From an uncultured Alphaproteobacteria bacterium (GTDB lineage Bacteria; Pseudomonadota; Alphaproteobacteria; Rs-D84): DNA of 41,490 nt. Every line of letters begins with the position of its first letter. Position 1 is the first letter of the stretch. Made by a program: the position numbers and the translations under genes. Shown one piece after another: positions 15,168-22,106 of the stretch. The stretch covers positions 1 to 41,490 of the forward strand of contig CALARG010000053.1 in assembly GCA_937888635.1 (NCBI GenBank). The letters are read 5' to 3'. The notes under the pieces are model-generated. The model was not told the origin of the DNA. It saw only the letters and a program-made list of their open reading frames with translations, and ran no database searches.

Positions 15168-15848
15168 TTATTTTATCAGAATGCGTGCATCGTCACGCAT
15201 GTCTATGGTTTTTATTGCCTTGCCCAGGATTCTGTGTTTGGTGTTTAATGTCATCAGTGTGCTGATTGCAGATATCGGATTTATTTCAGGCAGCATTACT
15301 GTTATGCCGCCAGTTGTGTGTATGTTCCAACGGCGATTTTCAATCCATTCCATGTAATCAATATTTCCAACCAGGTTATGGGCAGCGCGTGTTATTTCAG
15401 ATATGTCATTTGGTACGGGGCCGCGGAATACAACATCTGCGATATTGCGGACATTTGTTGGGGTGTTTACAATTGTGCCATCTGCAGATAATGGGAAATA
15501 ATTTTCGCCATCCGTCCATAGTGCAACCGTTTGGTGCATGTTCGTACGAATGATAATGTTGCCGTTCGGCAGACGACGAACCGCACAGTCTTTGACCCCA
15601 GGGACTGCGGATACGCGTGTCTTTAATACATTCAGGTCAACAGATTTTGCCGGTGTGTTTGGGGCAATAGATGCCGCCGCCGCAATTGCAGAAAGGTTTT
15701 GATCGCGGGTGTCTGATGATATTGATATGTTGCGAATGCGTGCCAATGGACCGTGGCCACTGGTTACCATAACAATGCGTGTGGCAAAATAGATGCCAAA
15801 AATAATGGCAATAACAAAACACAGCCAAAACCATATTGAACGTTTCAT
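15168..15848 (-). CDS. ftsQ: Cell division protein FtsQ
   Basis: Bitopic divisome protein that links early and late cell-division proteins in the periplasm. At 226 aa it is compact. The chosen start is ATG at 15846-15848 (MKRSIWFWLCFVIAIIFG), because a near-perfect promoter ends 7 nt before it; a longer upstream frame would cross that promoter. Seen: one membrane segment at about 4-24, a POTRA domain (about 40-115, with VLKTRVSAVPGVKDCAVRRLPNGNIIIRT), and the FtsQ beta domain (about 115-220: ALWTDGENYFPLSADGTIV, then TGGITVMLPE). The promoter spacing means the mRNA is probably leaderless. It is directly followed by the FtsA-Rpe fusion, keeping the usual ftsQ-ftsA order. Confidence 0.9.
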   Translation of the reverse strand: MKRSIWFWLCFVIAIIFGIYFATRIVMVTSGHGPLARIRNISISSDTRDQNLSAIAAAASIAPNTPAKSVDLNVLKTRVSAVPGVKDCAVRRLPNGNIIIRTNMHQTVALWTDGENYFPLSADGTIVNTPTNVRNIADVVFRGPVPNDISEITRAAHNLVGNIDYMEWIENRRWNIHTTGGITVMLPEINPISAISTLMTLNTKHRILGKAIKTIDMRDDARILIK

Positions 15849-15855
15849 GCGCAAT

Positions 15856-15884
15856 ATTATATCACAAAATATATCAATAGGCAA
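15856..15884 (-). promoter_or_regulatory. ftsQ promoter (leaderless start)
   Basis: On the minus strand TTGCCT (15884-15879), a 17-bp spacer and TATAAT (15861-15856), with the extended form TGTGATATAAT. The ATG of ftsQ begins 7 nt after the -10, which places transcription start at or within a base or two of the ATG. Confidence 0.75.
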
Positions 15885-15904
15885 AGATGAGAGAAAATAT
15901 TTTT

Positions 15905-16291
15905 TTACATCGCGCGCAACAGATAGCCACGACGGAACATGCAACGACGATATGCGCCAATTGTGCGCGATGCTGTGTTGCGTGGAACAGACATCAGGCT
16001 GCGCTGGCCAACATCACGGTATTCGTTTGACTGAAATGTGACCCACAGACCGTCCCAGTCGGGCATAATGCCGGCCTGGTTCGGGGATAGCAATTTTGAA
16101 AGACGGGAACGCGGTTGGTGCGATGGGCGGTCAATCCCCAGACAGGATTTGTGGTCGCGAACAAATTGTTCGGTTGTGACCGCTTCGTTTTCCCAATTCA
16201 GGACGGTTGCATCATCAATACTGCCGCGGTTAACAGATGCGCAGGACGATAAAAATAATGCCAATAATATGGTCGGAAATTTTATTCTCAT
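15905..16291 (-). CDS. Small lipoprotein, 128 aa
   Basis: A probable lipoprotein of unknown function. The start ATG at 16289-16291 gives MRIKFPTILLALFLSSCASV: a basic start, a hydrophobic stretch and a lipobox LSSC with Cys at 17, typical for lipid attachment. A longer frame upstream crosses a strong promoter and is rejected. The mature part is basic, with WDGLWVTFQSNEYRDVG and a C-terminal ASRTIGAYRRCMFRRGYLLRAM that has a Cys and many Arg. The block ACLGxxRxS-like (KSCLGIDRPS) followed by the C-terminal CMFRRGY resembles small periplasmic lipoproteins whose two Cys form one disulfide (inference). TATAAT lies 6 nt before the ATG, so this mRNA too is probably leaderless. It stands between ftsQ (same strand, own promoter) and a divergent gene. 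Confidence 0.75.
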   Translation of the reverse strand: MRIKFPTILLALFLSSCASVNRGSIDDATVLNWENEAVTTEQFVRDHKSCLGIDRPSHQPRSRLSKLLSPNQAGIMPDWDGLWVTFQSNEYRDVGQRSLMSVPRNTASRTIGAYRRCMFRRGYLLRAM

Positions 16292-16297
16292 GTTTTT

Positions 16298-16339
16298 ATT
16301 ATAATTTATTTGCCTTTTTGGGGCAATAGTTTTTATAAT
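16298..16339. promoter_or_regulatory. Interleaved divergent promoters
   Basis: Plus strand: TTGCCT 16310-16315, 18 bp, TATAAT 16334-16339 for the 16367 gene. Minus strand: TTGCCC (16326-16321), 17 bp, TATAAT (16303-16298) for the lipoprotein. Each -35 lies inside the other promoter's spacer, so two polymerases cannot bind together. The two -35 boxes form an inverted repeat TTGCC/GGCAA. Confidence 0.7.
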
Positions 16340-16366
16340 ATAAAAAAAGAGAGAAAGGACAACCCA

Positions 16367-16690
16367 ATGGCAGTTAATGTTCAGCAGTTTATTAAATTGG
16401 CAAATTACTATAACCAGACGGCAATGGTTATGTCGGCGGTTTGTGTGCAAAAAGGTGGGGTTGCAATAGAAAACTATGTTGGACGTTTCTTTGTCGCGGA
16501 TTTGTTGGAATATATTGTTGAATATGGACGCAGGTTGCAGGCGGCAGATAAAAATCTGGCGCCCGAGGTTGTGGCGCTGATAAATCGTTTCTCGGCACAA
16601 TTTCAGGGAATGCGTGATTTGGTGACGCCAACACAAAAACCAATACATGAAATGACACTGGCAGAATTTGAAAAAATTATGAATATATAG
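16367..16690 (+). CDS. Small hypothetical protein, 107 aa
   Basis: No family was recognised. The start ATG 16367 (MAVNVQQFIKLANYYNQ) follows GAGAAAGGAC; an earlier in-frame ATG lies in the promoter and is rejected. It appears soluble and all-helical: helix 1 about 4-35, helix 2 with VGRFFVADLLEYIVEYGRRLQAADKNL (about 40-68), helix 3 LAPEVVALINRFSAQFQGMRDLV, and a C-terminal LAEFEKIMNI. It has one Cys and no signal peptide. The gene begins an apparent transcript with a secretin-like lipoprotein 29 nt downstream and lolCD after that, which may hint at an envelope-linked role, but nothing in the sequence fixes it. Confidence 0.7.
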   Translation: MAVNVQQFIKLANYYNQTAMVMSAVCVQKGGVAIENYVGRFFVADLLEYIVEYGRRLQAADKNLAPEVVALINRFSAQFQGMRDLVTPTQKPIHEMTLAEFEKIMNI

Positions 16691-16719
16691 TATGATAGCA
16701 GGATAAGGAGATAGGCGGT

Positions 16720-18057
16720 ATGAAGTTTTTTAAAAATATAATTTTGGGGACTTTGTGTTTTTCTGTGCTGGCGGGGTGTTCTTTGTTGGGCAAAAAACAA
16801 GAAGAACAACCACAATTTGATAATGTGACCGTTGTTGAAGAAACGGTAATTGATTCACGGTCGGTGCCAATCTTTCCGAAAAAAGCGGCGCTGACAACAG
16901 ATACGGCGCGCAGGTTTTCAATAGAACTGCCAATGCGGTGCGAGGTTGACTGGAATAATCAAAGTGTTGTGTCTGTTGTGCCGTCTGAAAAAATAGAAAT
17001 GGTGCGTTTGGGAGTAGGGGATCCGTTGCCCAGTGATTTAAAGGTTTCTGATTATGAGTTCAAGGATTTGACGGTTAAACGCGCGTTGGACAAATTATTA
17101 GAAGGAACAGATATTGCGGTTGTGGAAAACGAGGCCTTGTATGAAAAAATTACAGGTACGATATCGGCGGGCGCATTAGATGATGCGGTTGAACTGATGA
17201 CCAAAATGGGGCGGGCGTATTATTCTTATGATGCGCACAATGGTGAATTGCGTTTGACGCATCGTGGAAAGTGGCTGATAAAAATGCCACAAAATCAGAC
17301 TATAATAATGGCGTTGTTGGACGCAATGCATGGTGCAGATATGCGTAATTTGTTGGTTGATTGGGCAGATAAAACGGTTGTGTTTGAAGGGAATTATCAG
17401 ACAGAACGCGAAGTCGCCAAAATAATAGCGGATATATCTGGTAAAAAATATATGCTGGCGTGGGATATTGATGTGTATCGTGTCTATCCGCGGACAGATA
17501 ATCCGATTGTTTGGATGAATTTGTTGCCGGCCTTTGGCGACAAGAATATAAAAATGTCTATTCCAGGTGTTGTTGGGCGTGCATTGGTTGTTGGGCCGGA
17601 AATCAATACAAAAACACTGCAAGAATTTATGGCGCAACAGGCGAATGTGGTATTGGTATCCCAGGGGACATTTGCGATTCCAAACGGTTGGCAGTCACGC
17701 TTTGATATTGGGCAATGCGGGCGTGAAGAAAGATTGGAAACAGATTTAATTGTTGGTGCAACCGGTACATACGGGGACTATGCGGGGCGTAAAAAGATTG
17801 ATGCAAAAATCGTTTTGCGCACCAGTCAGGGGGAATTGAGTTCGTTTAATATTCCATCATCTGTTGGCGATAATTATATTATTGTCGGTATTCCAACACA
17901 TTCTTTTGTGACAACACCAGAAACACTGATTTCGCCATTTGCAGAATTGGTGGTGTTTATGTCGCCACGCGTTGTGTCTGTGGTAGATGGTGCGGCGGAT
18001 ATGTCGGGCGCAAATGAATTAATTGGTGATGCGTTGCGCGATTTCCTGAATGAATAA
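16720..18057 (+). CDS. Secretin-like outer membrane lipoprotein
   Basis: A 445-aa lipoprotein: MKFFKNIILGTLCFSVLAGCSLLG has a classic lipobox LAGC with Cys at 20. Residues about 95-185 look like an N0/STN-type domain found at the start of secretins (FKDLTVKRALDKLLEGTDIAVV, then ISAGALDDAVELMTKMGRAYY). The C-terminal part (about 345-430) has the strand pattern of a secretin barrel segment: KIDAKIVLRTSQGELSSFNIPSS, then DNYIIVGIPTHSFVTTPETLISPFAELVVFMSPRVV, similar to the end of type IVb pilus (PilN/BfpB) secretins. It is shorter than most secretins, and the usual VPxLGDIP signature is not obvious, so it may be a reduced secretin or a pilot-like lipoprotein. No pilus or type II secretion genes are next to it; lolC follows 14 nt after its stop. 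Confidence 0.6.
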   Translation: MKFFKNIILGTLCFSVLAGCSLLGKKQEEQPQFDNVTVVEETVIDSRSVPIFPKKAALTTDTARRFSIELPMRCEVDWNNQSVVSVVPSEKIEMVRLGVGDPLPSDLKVSDYEFKDLTVKRALDKLLEGTDIAVVENEALYEKITGTISAGALDDAVELMTKMGRAYYSYDAHNGELRLTHRGKWLIKMPQNQTIIMALLDAMHGADMRNLLVDWADKTVVFEGNYQTEREVAKIIADISGKKYMLAWDIDVYRVYPRTDNPIVWMNLLPAFGDKNIKMSIPGVVGRALVVGPEINTKTLQEFMAQQANVVLVSQGTFAIPNGWQSRFDIGQCGREERLETDLIVGATGTYGDYAGRKKIDAKIVLRTSQGELSSFNIPSSVGDNYIIVGIPTHSFVTTPETLISPFAELVVFMSPRVVSVVDGAADMSGANELIGDALRDFLNE

Positions 18058-18071
18058 AAGGAATTTTAAAT

Positions 18072-19325
18072 ATGTTTTCAAAACTGGAACGAAAAGTTGC
18101 ATTTAGATATCTGGGCGCGAAAAAGCGTGGGTTTGGGTCTGTGATTTCGTGGGTGTCGCTGATTGGTATTATGTTGGGGGTGGCAACGCTGATTGTTGTG
18201 ATGTCGGTAATGGGTGGTTTTCATGATACGCTGTTGGGGCGTATTGTGGGTATGAATGGGCATGTGGTTGTTTATCATCAAGATGGGGCAATTTCTGATT
18301 TTGATTATTTAATTGATAAGATGAAGCAAAATCGCGCAGTGGCAACCCAGGTGACATCTATTGTGCCAATTGCCGAAGGCCAGGTTATGGCAACCGCCAA
18401 TGGTAATAATACGGGCGCAATGATACGCGGTATCAGAATGTCGGATTTAATTGCCAAGACCCAGACCGGAACGCGTGTGTATGGTAAACCGCTGACAGAA
18501 ATTGTGGACGGCGAATTGGTTGCGGGGGCATCACTAACACGCGGGCTGAAAGTGACAATGGGGGATAATATTTCGTTGGTGTCGGCAAATAATGCAACCC
18601 CAACACCGTTTGGTTCAATGCCACGAATTATGTCGTATCCGGTAAAATCTTCGTTCTTTATGGGAATGTATGAATATGATTCGGGCTATATCTTTATGCC
18701 ATTAGAGACGGCGCAAAAATATTTGAATATTGGCAATTCGGTGACGCATATTGATTTGTTCTTGCGTAATCCAGAAGATACAACCCAGGTGTTGGAAAGT
18801 CTGGGGCGTTTGTTGCCAGACGGCTTTGTGGTGCGCGATTGGCGTGATTTAAATCGTGGGTTTGTTGGCGCGTTGCAGGTGGAATCAAATGTGATGTTCT
18901 TAATATTGATGCTGATTGTGATTGTGGCGGCCTTTAATATTGTGTCCAGTTTGGTTATGTTGGTCAAAGATAAGAATAAAGATATTGCGGTTCTGCGTAC
19001 ATTCGGTGTGTCACGAAAATCAATGATGAAGATTTTTGTTCTGTCGGGGACATCAATTGGTGTTATTGGGGCGTTCTTTGGTACGATATTAGGCGTGATA
19101 ATTGCGATTTATGTTGAACCAATCAGACAGTTTTTCCAATGGCTGACGGGGCGTGATTTATTCCCAGCAGAATTATATTATCTGTCAGAACTGCCGTCAA
19201 AGTTGGTGTGGACAGATGTCTTGGGAATTGCGCTGATTGCAATATTGCTGGCGTTTTTGGCAACGCTGTATCCTGCGTGGAAGGCGGCAAATACAGACCC
19301 GGTAGAGGTGTTGCGGGGTGAATAA
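18072..19325 (+). CDS. lolC: Lipoprotein-releasing ABC permease LolC/LolE
   Basis: Inner-membrane permease of the LolCDE complex, which extracts lipoproteins from the inner membrane and hands them to LolA. At 417 aa it is normal size. Layout: N-terminal KLERKVAFRYLGAKKRGFGSVISWVSLIGIMLGVATLIVVMSVMGGF-type start (membrane segment about 23-50, then the MGGF turn), a large periplasmic MacB-like domain (about 50-270), then three C-terminal membrane segments (about 275-300, 320-350, 375-400) of the FtsX-type permease domain, closing YPAWKAANTDPVEVLRGE, the family signature. Only one permease gene is seen, next to lolD; many alphaproteobacteria use a single such permease as a homodimer. It sits 13 nt before lolD in the same transcript. 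Confidence 0.93.
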   Translation: MFSKLERKVAFRYLGAKKRGFGSVISWVSLIGIMLGVATLIVVMSVMGGFHDTLLGRIVGMNGHVVVYHQDGAISDFDYLIDKMKQNRAVATQVTSIVPIAEGQVMATANGNNTGAMIRGIRMSDLIAKTQTGTRVYGKPLTEIVDGELVAGASLTRGLKVTMGDNISLVSANNATPTPFGSMPRIMSYPVKSSFFMGMYEYDSGYIFMPLETAQKYLNIGNSVTHIDLFLRNPEDTTQVLESLGRLLPDGFVVRDWRDLNRGFVGALQVESNVMFLILMLIVIVAAFNIVSSLVMLVKDKNKDIAVLRTFGVSRKSMMKIFVLSGTSIGVIGAFFGTILGVIIAIYVEPIRQFFQWLTGRDLFPAELYYLSELPSKLVWTDVLGIALIAILLAFLATLYPAWKAANTDPVEVLRGE

Positions 19326-19338
19326 AGGGAATATCTAG

Positions 19339-20049
19339 ATGGCGAATATTTTAAATTCTTTGTCAAGGGTTAATCGTGGCGATGTGGTTATGTCGGTGCG
19401 CGATATCAAGAAAACCTTTATGGAAGGTGGACAGCCGTTGCGTATTCTGCGCGGTGGTGGATTTGATTTGCATCGTGGCGAAATTATCGCAATGGTTGGT
19501 CAGTCGGGGTCGGGTAAATCAACACTGTTGCAATGTGTGGGATTGCTGGACCGGCCAAGTGGGGGCAGTATCTTGATTAACGGTGCCGCCGTGCAAAAGA
19601 TGGATGAAGATATGCGTACTCAAATTCGCAGAAAGAAAATTGGATTTGTATATCAAAAGCATAATTTGTTGTCGGACTTTACGGCGTTGGAAAATGTTAT
19701 GTTGCCAATGTTGGCAAATGGAATAGATGAAAATCTGGCGCGGGCGCGGGCAATAAAATTGTTAAAGTCTGCAAATGTTGCGCATCGCGCTTCACATCAT
19801 CCGGCGGAAATGAGTGGGGGTGAACAACAACGCGTGGCGGTTGCGCGCGCGTTGGCAAATAATCCAGATATTTTATTAGCGGACGAGCCGACCGGCAGTT
19901 TGGACCCACAGCATGCAACAGTTGTGTTTGATTTGCTGTTGGATTTGGTGCGAAAAAACAAGATGGCAATGTTGTTCGTGACGCATGATATGGCGTTGGC
20001 AGAACGCGCAGACAGAAAAATTACAATTGACAATGGCGTTGTTATGTAG
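19339..20049 (+). CDS. lolD: Lipoprotein-releasing ABC ATPase LolD
   Basis: Cytoplasmic ATPase that powers lipoprotein release with LolC/E. The 236-aa length is normal. Motifs: Walker A GQSGSGKST (about residues 54-62), Q-loop FVYQKHNLLSDFTALENVMLP, ABC signature MSGGEQQRVAVARAL (about 155-169), Walker B ILLADEPTGSLD, and H-loop FVTHD. The QKHNLLSDFTALENV segment is the LolD form. An N-terminal extension of about 15 residues precedes the usual start. A GGGA ribosome site is just upstream of ATG 19339. Three envelope genes follow in the same direction. Confidence 0.95.
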   Translation: MANILNSLSRVNRGDVVMSVRDIKKTFMEGGQPLRILRGGGFDLHRGEIIAMVGQSGSGKSTLLQCVGLLDRPSGGSILINGAAVQKMDEDMRTQIRRKKIGFVYQKHNLLSDFTALENVMLPMLANGIDENLARARAIKLLKSANVAHRASHHPAEMSGGEQQRVAVARALANNPDILLADEPTGSLDPQHATVVFDLLLDLVRKNKMAMLFVTHDMALAERADRKITIDNGVVM

Positions 20050-20088
20050 TCATAATATATACATGAAATAAAAAATAGGAGAGGGGAT

Positions 20089-21123
20089 ATGAAAAAATCA
20101 CAAAATGTTCGTATTGTTCATTCTAAATCACAGCGTATTTGGGGCGTGTTGGCGTTGGTGGCACTGTTTGGGTGTGGTGTAATGGCGGGTGTTGGTTTTA
20201 CCAAGAAAAGTGTTGCGCAAAAGCCGGCTGATGGTATTGCAGTTGATTTTAGCCCAAATGCAAATGTTGACTTTACAAATATGAATGTAGGCGAGACGAA
20301 ATCACACAATGTTCATGTGTCTGTGTCGGCACAGTTGGAAACATTTGCGGTTAAGCCAATTGATGGGATTAGTGGACTGAAGGTCACAAATGACTGTGCG
20401 GATATTGCCCAGGTTAATGCGCGTGGTGGGTGTGATATTAATATTGAATATACGCCACGGGTTGCGCTGGACTTAGGACGGGTGCCGTTGATTATTGGAT
20501 GGGCAGATGCGTCGGGCGAAGAATTTATTGCAGAATTGCCAATCTTGATTAAGGTAATAGATCCGAACCAAAAGGCAACATGTGTTGTAATTGAAGAATT
20601 GTTGGCAGATAGGTTGCATCCAGAAGATTCGCCAGAGGTTTGGGCACACGAAGAAAATATCAAAATTTATGAAAAGTTGGTTATGAATGGGTGCTCTGAA
20701 AACCAGATGAAATATCATAAAATGGCGCAACGCGAACGGGATATTTTGGCCGCGTTACAGCAATCGGGTACCGCACAGCAGACATGTGAACAGATTGAAT
20801 CTTTGCTGATTGGGCAATTGCCATATGCCAGTGGTGATGCAGACGACAGAATTAATCGTGCAAAAATTTATGCGAATCTGTCGGAACGCGGGTGCGCAGA
20901 AAACAGTTCAAAGTATGTTGAAATGGCCAAGCAAGAATTAGAAATTGCGCGTGCGTTGGAAGATGATGAATTTGATAATGAAGAAACAATAGAAGTTGTT
21001 GAAACATACAAGCGTTTGAATATGCAGGCGGCCGCCGAAGAAATATTTGAGACTGCAAAAAAACTGACAAATCCGGCAATTGATTTTATTCTGGAAGTGG
21101 AAAAAATCATTAATGAAAATTAA
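20089..21123 (+). CDS. Membrane-anchored periplasmic protein, 344 aa
   Basis: Unknown function. A strong ribosome site (AGGAGAGGGG) precedes ATG 20089. A basic N-terminus leads to one membrane segment at about 19-38 (WGVLALVALFGCGVMAGVGF), so the rest is likely periplasmic. Residues about 45-165 look like an Ig-like fold of the kind seen in DUF1573/ASPM-HYDIN type domains (VDFSPNANVDFTNMNVGE, then GGCDINIEYTPR, then IAELPILIKV), with a Cys pair that may form a disulfide. Residues about 170-340 are helical and contain two similar units: TCVVIEELLADRLHPEDSPEVW... ERDILAALQ and TCEQIESLLIGQLPYASGDADD... LEIARALE, each with a NGCSEN/RGCAEN turn, so a duplicated helical repeat. It is probably in the lolD transcript or just after it. 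Confidence 0.7.
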   Translation: MKKSQNVRIVHSKSQRIWGVLALVALFGCGVMAGVGFTKKSVAQKPADGIAVDFSPNANVDFTNMNVGETKSHNVHVSVSAQLETFAVKPIDGISGLKVTNDCADIAQVNARGGCDINIEYTPRVALDLGRVPLIIGWADASGEEFIAELPILIKVIDPNQKATCVVIEELLADRLHPEDSPEVWAHEENIKIYEKLVMNGCSENQMKYHKMAQRERDILAALQQSGTAQQTCEQIESLLIGQLPYASGDADDRINRAKIYANLSERGCAENSSKYVEMAKQELEIARALEDDEFDNEETIEVVETYKRLNMQAAAEEIFETAKKLTNPAIDFILEVEKIINEN

Positions 21124-21133
21124 GGCTGTTTAG

Positions 21134-21772
21134 ATGAAGAAGTTTGTTGCGTTATTGGGAGTTATGATTGCGCCATCTGTGTTTGCAGATGATGGGGCAG
21201 GGGTTGCTGCGCGTATGACATGCGCAGATATCCAGGCCCAGATGTCAGAACTGGCCGCGGTGGAAGATCCGGATGCGGATACGGTTGAAGAATTAACAAA
21301 ATTAAAGGCGGACTATCGCAGGTCATGTTCCCGGGCGGCGCGTGGACGCAAAACTTCGGCAGGTGTGCGTGTTGTAAAGGAAACAGCAGATGTGGCAGAA
21401 AGTGTATCAGAGGCCGATGAAGAGCCAGCCGATGAGGAAAAAGCGCAAGATGCCGTAGAAGAGGTTAAGGAAGTAGAAAAGACCGAAGAAAAACCGGCAG
21501 AAGAAAAAGAAGTGACAGCAGAAGAGAAGCCAGAAGCAGACAAGAAGGCAGACACGGAAAAAGAGTCTGAGGATGCGCCAGAACAGGACACGCCATCAGA
21601 AGACGAATTGTTGGAACAAGAATTGGCAAATCTGGATGCGGGACTGTGTGCAGATGGTACCAAGCCAAATAAATTTGGATGTTGTGGTGACGAATTGTTC
21701 AAAGATTTGGGGAATGCTGTGTTTGCGTGTTGTCCAAAAGATGGCGGGGATTGTTTTCCACCAATAAAATAG
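21134..21772 (+). CDS. Secreted acidic protein with Cys-rich tail
   Basis: A 212-aa exported protein of unknown function. Residues 1-18 are a signal peptide (MKKFVALLGVMIAPSVFA, cleavage before DDGAG). A short helical head (about 25-75) holds two Cys (MTCADIQAQM and YRRSCSRAARG). Residues about 80-165 are a low-complexity acidic linker rich in Glu, Lys, Ala and Pro. The last 43 residues are a compact module with the spacing C-x10-CC-x14-CC-x6-C-FPPIK, six Cys that could form three disulfides or hold metal. The next gene ends in the same module, so the pair share a domain. The start ATG 21134 is 10 nt after the previous stop, indicating one operon. Confidence 0.75.
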   Translation: MKKFVALLGVMIAPSVFADDGAGVAARMTCADIQAQMSELAAVEDPDADTVEELTKLKADYRRSCSRAARGRKTSAGVRVVKETADVAESVSEADEEPADEEKAQDAVEEVKEVEKTEEKPAEEKEVTAEEKPEADKKADTEKESEDAPEQDTPSEDELLEQELANLDAGLCADGTKPNKFGCCGDELFKDLGNAVFACCPKDGGDCFPPIK

Positions 21773-21783
21773 GGGTATAAAAT

Positions 21784-22017
21784 ATGAAAAAAAATATTGT
21801 ATTTATTATTGTGGCTTTTTTAGTTGGTGGTGTTATTGGATGGTGCCTGCATGCAAATCGTGATGTGTTTTCCTGGGGTGATGGGCCATTGTGCCTTGAC
21901 GGCGAAGCGCCAGACAAGCACGGATGTTGCGAAGGGGAACTGTATACCGATATGGGGGATTTAGGCTTTAATTGCTGTCCAGAAAGTGGTGGGGATTGTT
22001 TTCCGCCGATTAGATAA
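21784..22017 (+). CDS. Small anchored protein, Cys-rich tail only
   Basis: A 77-aa protein with a membrane segment or uncleaved signal at about 3-22 (NIVFIIVAFLVGGVIGWCLH) and then the same Cys-rich module as the gene before it: C-x10-CC-x14-CC-x6-C-FPPIR, ending at the stop codon. Shared residues outside Cys are D-G, P-K, G, E-L, D-G, F and GGD. This is a minimal version: anchor plus module, without the acidic linker. It starts 11 nt after the preceding stop and ends at a strong terminator, so it is the last gene of the operon. Function unknown; a periplasmic disulfide-rich or metal-binding role is a guess. Confidence 0.75.
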   Translation: MKKNIVFIIVAFLVGGVIGWCLHANRDVFSWGDGPLCLDGEAPDKHGCCEGELYTDMGDLGFNCCPESGGDCFPPIR

Positions 22018-22047
22018 TTTGTAAAATATTTTTTGCATATGGTTATG

Positions 22048-22087
22048 GGACATGGCGACAAAAAAATGTCGTTTATGTCCTTTTTTT
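22048..22087 (+). terminator. Strong terminator ending the lol/Cys-rich operon
   Basis: GGACAT 22048-22053 pairs with ATGTCC 22075-22080, and CGACA 22056-22060 with TGTCG 22067-22071, around an A loop, followed by seven T. Confidence 0.85.
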
Positions 22088-22106
22088 ATGATAAAATGCA
22101 TTTGTT

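Noticed and set aside
21313..21702. A minus-strand Ser-rich open frame opposite the acidic secreted protein
   Set aside because: It is the antisense of a Glu/Ala-rich repeat; the plus strand has a signal peptide and a conserved Cys module.
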